NCBI RefSeq assembly: GCF_900109575.1
Contig: NZ_FOAF01000019.1
Location: 1 to 34,080 of the forward strand
Direction of reading: 5' to 3'
Length of the DNA: 34,080 nucleotides
Origin: Olivibacter domesticus
GTDB taxonomy: Bacteria; Bacteroidota; Bacteroidia; Sphingobacteriales; Sphingobacteriaceae
Shown piece by piece: positions 17,558 through 26,259 of this stretch. The translations under genes were made by a program, and so were the position numbers. The notes under the pieces are model-generated. The model made no database searches and had not been told where the DNA came from. It saw nothing but the letters and a program-made list of their open reading frames with translations. Position 1 is the stretch's first letter. Every line of letters begins with the position of its first letter.

Positions 17558-17749
17558 ATGGCAAGCATTGAAAAATTCAACGAGCTTAAAAGTTTAATTG
17601 AGGGTTTAGATGGTGATGCTGACAAGTTTTTTAACAAAGGAAATAGTGCAGCTGGAACACGTGTTAGGAAGGGTCTTCAAGATGTTAAAAATTTAGCACA
17701 ATCTATCCGTTTAGAGGTTCAAGAAGCAAAAAATTCCACTTCTAAATAA
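17558..17749 (+). CDS. Histone H1-like protein (Hc1-type), Bacteroidota small form
   Basis: This 63-residue protein has no signal or membrane segment. It reads FNELKSLIEGLDGDADKFFN, then KGNSAAGTRVRKGLQDVKNLAQSIR, then a short tail rich in Lys, Ser and Thr. The KGN-AAGTRVRK-LQ core matches small Bacteroidota proteins annotated as histone H1-like (Hc1 family), presumed to bind DNA in the nucleoid. The Lys-rich tail of chlamydial Hc1 is nearly absent here, so DNA binding is not proven by the sequence. A good Shine-Dalgarno (aaaggag, about 17540-17546) sits before the ATG. The gene stands alone between two terminators. The AT-rich 180 bases upstream must hold its promoter, but I see no clear TAnnTTTG element there. 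Confidence 0.8.
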   Translation: MASIEKFNELKSLIEGLDGDADKFFNKGNSAAGTRVRKGLQDVKNLAQSIRLEVQEAKNSTSK

Positions 17750-17774
17750 TACCGAATAAACTAGGAAGAAATTG

Positions 17775-17808
17775 AAAGGTCCGTATCGCGTTAACGATAC
17801 GGACCTTT
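17775..17808. terminator. Hairpin between convergent H1-like gene and dapA, probable shared terminator
   Basis: A perfect 14-base-pair stem, AAAGGTCCGTATCG at 17775-17788 and CGATACGGACCTTT at 17795-17808, with a 6-base loop. It lies 26 bases after the H1-like stop and 67 bases beyond the end of dapA on the other strand. T tracts are short on both sides, so it may act as a bidirectional terminator or mRNA 3'-end stabiliser. Confidence 0.7.
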
Positions 17809-17875
17809 ATGTTTGAACGTTTAGATAGTCTCGTTGTCGCGGCCATCTCATCTATAAACGGGTTAATTCAATTAA

Positions 17876-18769
17876 TTAAGCAATAACCTTACCATCAATT
17901 TCCCGAACGGCTAAGGCGATTTTCTTTTTAGTTTCGTCGCTTACTTCTACCAAGGGTAAACGGACGTAATTGCCACATATGTTAAGTTCCTTAAGCATTT
18001 CTTTCACGCCAGCAGGATTACCTTCAATGAAACATAAATCGTCTATCTGTAATAGATCATAATGCAGTTTACGCGCTTCTTCATAATGCCACTCATTGCA
18101 AAATTTAACAAGTTGTTGTGTCTGTTTCGGAAAAGCATTGCCAACAACGGTGATAACACCAACCGCACCTAATGACATCATTGGAAGCGTTAATGCATCA
18201 TCACCAGAAATTAATAAAAAGCCTTCTGGCTTTCTGGCCATTATTCTAGTGAAATGTTCAAAATTTGCCGATGCTTCTTTAACACCAATAATATTAGGAA
18301 AGTCATTGGCTAAACGAATGATTGTATCTACGGATACCATGCTGCCTGTTCTTCCCGGAACGTTATAAAGTATGATAGGTAACTCCGTTGCTTGTGCAAT
18401 AGCTTTATAATGTTGATATATTCCTTCTTGTGTTGGTTTATTATAATACGGACTAACCGATAATATAGCTTGGTACGCAGGATTATTAAATTCCTTTATT
18501 TGAGCCACTAGCTCCGCCGTATTATTGCCTCCAAAACCAGCAACCAATGGTACACGCCCGGCAACTTTATCAGCAGTAAAGTCTAATATTTGTTTCTTTT
18601 CTTCCTTCGTTAAGGTTGCAACTTCTCCAGTTGTTCCCATACTAACTAGGTAATCCATTCCTCCGTCTATTTGATATTCAATCAGTCTAGACAATCCTTC
18701 GAAATCAATACTTCCATCATTATTGAATGGAGTAACTAATGCCACACCGGCACCATGTAGGTTGTTCAT
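17876..18769 (-). CDS. dapA: 4-hydroxy-tetrahydrodipicolinate synthase DapA
   Basis: DapA condenses pyruvate with aspartate semialdehyde, the first committed step to diaminopimelate and lysine. The 297-residue TIM-barrel protein carries the pyruvate-binding TTGE (46-49), the catalytic Tyr135 in YNVPGRTG, and the Schiff-base Lys164 in GVKEASAN. The fit in length and motifs favours DapA over related aldolases such as N-acetylneuraminate lyase. Its product feeds the meso-DAP used by MurE in this window. It lies 78 bases downstream of ligA on the same strand. TAnnTTTG-like elements in that gap suggest its own promoter. Confidence 0.95.
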   Translation of the reverse strand: MNNLHGAGVALVTPFNNDGSIDFEGLSRLIEYQIDGGMDYLVSMGTTGEVATLTKEEKKQILDFTADKVAGRVPLVAGFGGNNTAELVAQIKEFNNPAYQAILSVSPYYNKPTQEGIYQHYKAIAQATELPIILYNVPGRTGSMVSVDTIIRLANDFPNIIGVKEASANFEHFTRIMARKPEGFLLISGDDALTLPMMSLGAVGVITVVGNAFPKQTQQLVKFCNEWHYEEARKLHYDLLQIDDLCFIEGNPAGVKEMLKELNICGNYVRLPLVEVSDETKKKIALAVREIDGKVIA

Positions 18770-18824
18770 TGTTTTTAAATGATTGTTATATTGTGAATTT
18801 TGTATTCAGTTTTCAAACCTAATA

Positions 18825-18832
18825 CAAAAATA
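18825..18832 (-). promoter_or_regulatory. Candidate -7 element for dapA
   Basis: On the minus strand TATTTTTG (18832-18825) matches the Bacteroidota TAnnTTTG element about 56 bases ahead of the dapA start. A second match, TAGGTTTG, lies at 18821-18814. Neither has a convincing TTG at the right distance upstream, so this is tentative. Confidence 0.35.
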
Positions 18833-18847
18833 GCACAATTCGTAAAT

Positions 18848-20893
<2,046 letters not shown>

Positions 20894-20984
20894 TTATTAG
20901 AACTAGTATTTAAAGCTGAAGTAGGAGGAAGTGTGTTATCAGATTAATTGAGCAAAGGATTAAGCGATAGGAGGTCTATTATAC

Positions 20985-21013
20985 AAAAAGAGCCCTTAAG
21001 CAGGGCCCTTTTT
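20985..21013 (-). terminator. Terminator of the 62-residue membrane protein gene
   Basis: On the minus strand AAAAAGGGCCC (21013-21003) pairs with GGGCTCTTTTT (20995-20985), 11 base pairs with one G-U pair and a 7-base loop. The 5' arm overlaps the stop codon of the gene at 21012-21200. It separates that gene from ligA. Confidence 0.85.
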
Positions 21014-21200
21014 ATTCATTAAATTTGCGTTTTGGCCTTTTGTAAAGTACAGTGGCTATAACAGTAATTAAAAGTACTCCAACGACTATGTATATAATCG
21101 CTTTTGGGGTACTATATTCCTCCCCATCACCGATCGATTGGTTTGCCAATACTAGGTTTGAGTAAATCACTGCCGCCACCACTAATAATAAATTCTTCAT
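21012..21200 (-). CDS. Small membrane protein of unknown function
   Basis: The 62 residues begin with a signal-peptide-like stretch (MKNLLLVVAAVIYSNLVLA, 1-19, then NQ). A short acidic, polar segment (GDGEEYSTP) follows, then a transmembrane helix (about 34-53, IIYIVVGVLLITVIATVLY) and a very basic tail, KRPKRKFNE. The layout predicts a mature peptide with a short periplasmic part and the basic tail inside. A strong Shine-Dalgarno (aaggaggga) lies 8-9 bases before the ATG, and a dedicated terminator overlaps the stop, so I think it is a real gene. I do not recognise the family and assign no function. Confidence 0.7.
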   Translation of the reverse strand: MKNLLLVVAAVIYSNLVLANQSIGDGEEYSTPKAIIYIVVGVLLITVIATVLYKRPKRKFNE

Positions 21201-21322
21201 TGCCTAATCCCTCCTTAATTTTAATTAAAAACAAAAAACACTAAATGTGATTTTTAGGTTTTTGGTTTGATTTAAAAATAAATATAAGAAAAAGCAAAAT
21301 GTAAAGCAAATTTTTTAACAAT

Positions 21323-21347
21323 TTTAACTGTTTGTTACACAGTTAAA
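21323..21347. repeat. Inverted repeat between acnA and the small membrane protein
   Basis: TTTAACTGT at 21323-21331 pairs with ACAGTTAAA at 21339-21347 across a 7-base loop, 8 bases beyond the acnA stop. It may be a 3'-end hairpin of acnA. On the minus strand no T run follows it, so terminator activity is doubtful. Confidence 0.45.
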
Positions 21348-21354
21348 TATGTTT

Positions 21355-24084
21355 TTAGTGCTCATTTTTTAGGAAATCACGTAATACATATTGCAGTATG
21401 CCTCCGTTTTTATAATATTCAACTTCAATTATTGAATCAAATCTGGCGTGTGCATTAAATTCAATATTTTCACCACCCTGTTTTTTTGCAGTTACTTTTA
21501 ATTGCTTGTGCGGTTGAAGATCATCTGCAAGTCCTTCAATGGTAAAAATTTCGGTTCCATCTAAAGATAAAGAAGCTGCACTGGCGCCTTCGGGAAATTC
21601 AAGCGGGGCTATGCCCATACCTACTAAATTACTTCGGTGAATACGTTCGAAACTTTCTGCAATAACGGCCTTAACGCCCAATAAACTGGTTCCTTTTGCT
21701 GCCCAATCACGAGAAGAGCCGCTTCCATATTCTTTTCCTGCAAGTATAATGAGCGGTGTATCCTCATGAATGTAGTCCTGCGCAGCATCGTAAATTGATT
21801 TAATCTCACCTGAAGGAAAATGAGTAGTAAAACCACCTTCAATATCACTGATTTTGTTCTTAATTCGGACATTAGCAAATGTCCCGCGCATCATTACCTC
21901 GTGATTTCCCCTTCTTGATCCATATGAATTAAAATCTTTCACTTCTACTCCTTTTTCCTGCAAGTATTTACCGGCAACACTATCAGATTTAAAAGATCCT
22001 GCTGGCGAAATATGGTCGGTAGTGACCGAGTCACCCAGATACAATAGCACTCTTGCTTCTTCAATATCTTTTATTTGTTGTGGTTCGGAACTTATGTCTT
22101 TAAAAAATGGCGCTTCCTGAATATAGGTAGATTTACTGTTCCACTCGTAGTTATTACCAGATGGGGCAACCAAGTTTTGCCACTGTTCGTTTCCGTCAAA
22201 TATCACATCGTATACGTCTTTAAAATCCTGCTGCTTCACAAACGTTTCGACGGCCTTATTGATTTCCTCTTGAGATGGCCATATATCTTTTAGATACACT
22301 GGTTCGCCATTGGGATCCAGATTTATAGGGTCGTTCAATATATCCACATCAATTCGTCCAATCAGTGCATAAACAACTACCAGCATAGGAGAAGCAAGGA
22401 AGTTCATTTTAACTTGTGGGTGCACGCGTGCTTCGAAGTTTCGATTTCCGCTCAATATAGATGAAACTACTAAATCTGCTTTGTCTATAGCCTCTGCAAT
22501 GTGAGGAGGGAGGGGACCACTGTTACCGATGCAAGAGGTACAACCATATCCTACATGATGAAATCGAAGTGCTTCAAGGTCTTCCAATAGACCAGACCTT
22601 TTTAAATATTCCGTAACTACTTTTGATCCTGGTGCCAAACTTGTCTTTACCCACGATTTCGTTCTCAGTCCTCTTTCTACAGCTTTGCGAGCTACTAAGC
22701 CAGCGCCCAACATTACTGCTGGATTTGACGTGTTTGTACAGCTTGTAATGGCTGCAATCACAAGAGACCCATCACTTAACACATATTGCTGGTTATTATT
22801 AATGATACGAACGGTTTTTAATTCGTCAGATTTAACTTGTATTTGCGTACTTCCATGACCATTTGCTCCCGCATATTCAGTACCGGATCCCCCTTCGGAA
22901 ATCCAAGTATTTACCTCTCTATTTTTGTAGGGAATATAGGCACGGCTGTATTCCTCATTTAATAATTCTCCAAATTTTTTAAATAAATCTTTAACCAGAA
23001 TTTTGTCTTGAGGTCGTTTTGGACCTGCAACCGTTGCCTGAAGTGACCCTAGATCCAGTGTTAAAACGTCTGTGTAAATAATGGCTTCCTCTCCGCTACG
23101 CCAAAGCATGTTTTCTTTACAATATGCTTCTACTAAGTCAATATGTTCAGGTGTACGATTCGTGCGTTGCATATAGTCTAAGGTTTGATGATCAATCGGA
23201 AAATAGGTAACAGTACAGCCAAATTCTGGAGACATATTTGATATTGTAGCTCTATCTGTTACGGTTAGATGATCTAAACCATTTCCAAAAACTTCAACAA
23301 ACTTACCTACTACTCCATAATCTCTAAGGAGTTTTGTAATGGCTAAAACCATGTCTGTAGCAGTACATCCTTCCGGTATTTTGCCTGTTAATTTTAAACC
23401 AACTACTTGTGGGCAGGTAAAATAAATAGGCTGTCCTAACATTGCTGCTTCTGCTTCGATACCACCTACGCCCCATCCCAATACGCCTATACCATTTACC
23501 ATTGGTGTGTGTGAATCAGTGCCAACTAAGGTGTCTGGGAAGTACCATTCATCTCGGTCAATAACGCCTTTCGCTAAGTATTCAAGATTTACTTGATGAC
23601 AAATACCCATGCCTGGCGGAACAACAGTAAAATTATCTAGTCCTTTTTGCGCCCATTTCAATAACTGATATCTTTCTGAATTTCTTTCGTACTCTAATTC
23701 AACGTTTTTATTATATGCATAATCGGTTCCGAAATAATCTACCTGTACGGAATGATCAATGACTAAATCAACGGGGATAGCGGGGTTTATTCTATTCCCG
23801 TTCTTTCCTTTTCTAATCACTTCTGCTCTGATAGATGCAATATCTACCACTGCCGGTACTCCCGTGAAATCTTGCATTAATACTCTTGCCGGTTTAAACG
23901 GGATTTCTTTTTCGGTACCACTAGGGACCCAATTTGTTAATGTTTCGAGATGCTCATCAGTTATAGAAAAGCCATTGTGGTTACGGATTACATTTTCTAA
24001 AAGTATGCGGATAGAAAAAGGGAGTAGATCAATTGATTTTCCTTCTGCTTGAAGTTGTGCTAAAGAGGCTATTTTCTTGTCCAT
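21355..24084 (-). CDS. acnA: Aconitate hydratase (AcnA/IRP-type)
   Basis: Aconitase isomerises citrate to isocitrate in the TCA cycle through a [4Fe-4S] cluster. The 909 residues belong to the AcnA/iron-regulatory-protein group: PARVLMQDFTGVPAVVD, then DHSVQVD, then GTDSHTPMVNGIGVLGWGVGG. The cluster ligands are Cys449 (in SCTNTSNP) and Cys515/Cys518 (in GCTSCIGNSGP), with the canonical 66- and 3-residue spacing. The swivel domain carries YGSGSSRDWAAKG. The N-terminus is about 17 residues shorter than in E. coli AcnA. The start is nonetheless fixed, because an in-frame stop lies 9 bases upstream of the ATG. It is a single-gene unit, with a terminator on its upstream side and a hairpin after it. 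Confidence 0.96.
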   Translation of the reverse strand: MDKKIASLAQLQAEGKSIDLLPFSIRILLENVIRNHNGFSITDEHLETLTNWVPSGTEKEIPFKPARVLMQDFTGVPAVVDIASIRAEVIRKGKNGNRINPAIPVDLVIDHSVQVDYFGTDYAYNKNVELEYERNSERYQLLKWAQKGLDNFTVVPPGMGICHQVNLEYLAKGVIDRDEWYFPDTLVGTDSHTPMVNGIGVLGWGVGGIEAEAAMLGQPIYFTCPQVVGLKLTGKIPEGCTATDMVLAITKLLRDYGVVGKFVEVFGNGLDHLTVTDRATISNMSPEFGCTVTYFPIDHQTLDYMQRTNRTPEHIDLVEAYCKENMLWRSGEEAIIYTDVLTLDLGSLQATVAGPKRPQDKILVKDLFKKFGELLNEEYSRAYIPYKNREVNTWISEGGSGTEYAGANGHGSTQIQVKSDELKTVRIINNNQQYVLSDGSLVIAAITSCTNTSNPAVMLGAGLVARKAVERGLRTKSWVKTSLAPGSKVVTEYLKRSGLLEDLEALRFHHVGYGCTSCIGNSGPLPPHIAEAIDKADLVVSSILSGNRNFEARVHPQVKMNFLASPMLVVVYALIGRIDVDILNDPINLDPNGEPVYLKDIWPSQEEINKAVETFVKQQDFKDVYDVIFDGNEQWQNLVAPSGNNYEWNSKSTYIQEAPFFKDISSEPQQIKDIEEARVLLYLGDSVTTDHISPAGSFKSDSVAGKYLQEKGVEVKDFNSYGSRRGNHEVMMRGTFANVRIKNKISDIEGGFTTHFPSGEIKSIYDAAQDYIHEDTPLIILAGKEYGSGSSRDWAAKGTSLLGVKAVIAESFERIHRSNLVGMGIAPLEFPEGASAASLSLDGTEIFTIEGLADDLQPHKQLKVTAKKQGGENIEFNAHARFDSIIEVEYYKNGGILQYVLRDFLKNEH

Positions 24085-24190
24085 TTTTGTTTAGTTTCAG
24101 TATTATGATAAAACCTGTCTGCGTCAAAAAAGTTTTATAAATACAAGTTAATGCCGGTTTTTGAATTTAAGATGACTTTCGGAATCTTTG

Positions 24191-24230
24191 TTAAATAAAA
24201 AAGAGGAACAGATTTCCCTATTCCTCTTTT
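24191..24230 (-). terminator. Rho-independent terminator after the SIMPL-domain gene
   Basis: A perfect 10-base stem on the minus strand, AAAAGAGGAA (24230-24221) and TTCCTCTTTT (24208-24199) with a 12-base loop, is followed by TTATTT. It sits 18 bases beyond the stop of the gene at 24248-24955. Confidence 0.85.
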
Positions 24231-24247
24231 ACTGTGTACCGCAAAAA

Positions 24248-24955
24248 TTACTTTAATTCAAATACAACTCTAAATTGATAGTTAATTTTGATTTTTTTGA
24301 AGTCAATGTCTAGTGAATCACCCGAAACTGCATCGGCCGCTTGTTCACGCATGGCCATCATTTTATATTGTGGTTGTGGATTGCCAGCGTCTGTGTTATT
24401 GTCGTTTACTTCAAGTGCTTTGCCTAATGTGTCGCCCAATGCTTGTGCTAGAACTGTAGCTTTATCACGCGCATTGTTGACTGCCTTGATTCTTAACTCG
24501 TTTTTTATTTCTGTCATTTTGCTATGATCGTAACCAGCAATATTTGTAGATTGAATTCCCTTTTCATCTACGCTTGCTAGTATTTCGTTGATAGCATTTA
24601 AATTAGCAATTTTAATACGATATTGTTTGCTTGCTAGAAAGCCAGGATCTTTTTTCTTTTTTGGATCATTATAGTTATAGCTGGAAATATCATTAATGGT
24701 AAAGTCTTCATCCTTAATGCCTGCCTTTTTTACAGCAGAGGCCAACTGGCGTTCCAATTCATTAATAGTAATTTTGTTTTTATTGCTGTTGTCTTTGAAG
24801 TACTCTTTTAATGAGATCGAAACATAAATTATATCAGGTGTAATCTCTTCTTCTGCAGAACCATACACCTCAATTTTTCGCCTTGTGTCTATATTTTGGG
24901 CAGATGCGGATAATACAATGGTTCCCAATAACATTGCTGCAATTAACTTCTTCAT
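24248..24955 (-). CDS. Periplasmic SIMPL (DUF541) domain protein
   Basis: The 235-residue protein has a signal peptide (1-19, MKKLIAAMLLGTIVLSASA, then QN). Most of the rest is a SIMPL/DUF541 domain: KIEVYGSAEEEITPDIIYVS near the start, the central NLNAINEILASVDEKGI, and the conserved helix KAVNNARDKATVLAQALG. Proteins of this family (E. coli YggE, mouse SIMPL, Brucella BP26) form periplasmic oligomers. YggE is linked to oxidative stress, but the molecular role is unclear. It lies 90 bases downstream of lspA on the same strand and could be co-transcribed with it. A strong terminator follows. Confidence 0.88.
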   Translation of the reverse strand: MKKLIAAMLLGTIVLSASAQNIDTRRKIEVYGSAEEEITPDIIYVSISLKEYFKDNSNKNKITINELERQLASAVKKAGIKDEDFTINDISSYNYNDPKKKKDPGFLASKQYRIKIANLNAINEILASVDEKGIQSTNIAGYDHSKMTEIKNELRIKAVNNARDKATVLAQALGDTLGKALEVNDNNTDAGNPQPQYKMMAMREQAADAVSGDSLDIDFKKIKINYQFRVVFELK

Positions 24956-25045
24956 AGCTAAATTATTAAATTTAATTGTTATATAGTTTTTTGTAGAAAC
25001 GATTTGGTGAAAGAAAATGCTACAGTATTCGGATTTTATAAAATA

Positions 25046-25696
25046 TTATTCTTCTACTATTTCACTGTTATAACTGGCAGGTTCTTGAATTTCTTCTTTA
25101 AAATAGCTTTTTTGAAAAATTAAAATAATAATTACTCCAACGGAAATTGCTGAATCAGCAAGATTGAATACGGGTCTAAAAAATATAAATTCTTCATTTG
25201 ACCATATGGGGACCCAACTAGGGAAGGTGCCCTTGAGTAAGGGGAAATAAAACATATCCACTACTTTTCCATGAAATAGACTGCTGTAGCCTCCTGCTTC
25301 AGGTAAAAATTGCGCTTTATCATACCATGTACTTTCGCTAAATATGATGCCATAAAATGTGGAATCTATTATATTGCCTAAAGCACCGGCGAAGATGAGT
25401 GCTACACACATAATTAAACCGCGATGGTATTTGCGTTTAATCATGTAAACAAGCCCATAACCTATGCCGAGTACAGCAAGAATTCTGAAAACGGATAGTG
25501 CAAGTTTTCCGCCTTCGCCGCCGAACTCCATGCCAAAGGCCATACCATTGTTTTCTGTAAAATGAATCATGGCGCGATTTCCTAAAATTTTAAATTCTTG
25601 GCCTAAGGTCATGTTAAGCTTAACCCAAAATTTAATAATTTGATCGAAAAATATTACCAATAAAATAATGGCGAGAGGTTTGGTGTATCCTTTCAT
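25046..25696 (-). CDS. lspA: Lipoprotein signal peptidase LspA (signal peptidase II)
   Basis: LspA is the inner-membrane aspartyl protease that cleaves prolipoproteins before the lipidated cysteine. The 216 residues span four hydrophobic segments. The catalytic aspartates are Asp111 (GALGNIID) and Asp181 (FNLADSAISVG), with FTENNGMAFG as the conserved N-terminal loop and GKVVDMFYF between them. The family is usually about 165 residues. The extra length lies in the periplasmic loop between the two aspartates (about 114-142 and 152-172), seen in Bacteroidota homologues as I recall. It follows ileS and the dksA/traR-like gene on the same strand, a gene order common in this phylum. Confidence 0.95.
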   Translation of the reverse strand: MKGYTKPLAIILLVIFFDQIIKFWVKLNMTLGQEFKILGNRAMIHFTENNGMAFGMEFGGEGGKLALSVFRILAVLGIGYGLVYMIKRKYHRGLIMCVALIFAGALGNIIDSTFYGIIFSESTWYDKAQFLPEAGGYSSLFHGKVVDMFYFPLLKGTFPSWVPIWSNEEFIFFRPVFNLADSAISVGVIIILIFQKSYFKEEIQEPASYNSEIVEE

Positions 25697-25721
25697 GTAT
25701 ATTGATATGCGGAAAGTAAAA

Positions 25722-25782
25722 TGGTCATCAATTTTTTACGGAAAACAGTAGAAAAGTCCAATTCTCCTTTGATTGATGACCA
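25722..25782. repeat. Long-loop inverted repeat between the dksA/traR-like gene and lspA
   Basis: TGGTCATCAAT (25722-25732) is the exact reverse complement of ATTGATGACCA (25772-25782), with 39 bases between the arms. On the coding (minus) strand the second arm is followed by TTTTACTTT and lies about 25 bases before the lspA start. It may be an mRNA structure, an attenuator-like element, or two operator half-sites. Confidence 0.45.
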
Positions 25783-25792
25783 ATTATAATAT

Positions 25793-26176
25793 TTAGTATT
25801 GTTTTAATTTAGCCTCCATGCTTAGCGTGGTGTGCGGAACCGCCCTCAACCGCTCTTTCTGTATAAGCTTACCCGTTTCTCTGCAAATTCCGTATGTCTT
25901 ATTCTCTATCCTTACTAAAGCGGCTTCTAAATTGTCAATAAACTTTTTTTGACGAGCTGCTAGTTGATTAATTTGTTCCTTCTCTAATGTAGCTGAGCCG
26001 TCCTCGAGTGTTTTGAAGGTGCCTGCAGTATCATCCGTTCCATTGCTGTTAGGGCTACTCAAAGACTTTGCTAGCGACGCTAATTCTTCTTTAGCTACAC
26101 GAAGCTTTTCCAAAATAATTTCTTTAAATTCTTGCAATTCTGCATCACTGTAACGTGTCTTTTCTGTGTTTTCCAT
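25793..26176 (-). CDS. TraR/DksA-family protein lacking the zinc cysteines
   Basis: The 127-residue protein has the DksA layout: an N-terminal helix, a long coiled coil (about 12-92) and a C-terminal zinc-finger-like segment, YGICRETGKLIQKERLRAVP. DksA binds RNA polymerase in the secondary channel and acts with ppGpp. Of the four zinc cysteines expected at C-x2-C-x17-C-x2-C spacing, only Cys98 remains. The other positions are Thr101, Ser119 and Ala122, so zinc is probably not bound, as in other cysteine-poor DksA relatives. The coiled-coil tip has TDDTAGTFKTLEDGSATL in place of the usual DxxDxA motif context, so RNA polymerase activity cannot be assumed. It sits between ileS and lspA, 83 bases after ileS, and is probably co-transcribed. 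Confidence 0.88.
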   Translation of the reverse strand: MENTEKTRYSDAELQEFKEIILEKLRVAKEELASLAKSLSSPNSNGTDDTAGTFKTLEDGSATLEKEQINQLAARQKKFIDNLEAALVRIENKTYGICRETGKLIQKERLRAVPHTTLSMEAKLKQY

Positions 26177-26259
26177 TTTTCGATTTTTTTACAGGAATTT
26201 AAATCTATTGAAGGAGTTCAAAATTGCTCATTCATCTAACCATTATAGATTTTCTTACC

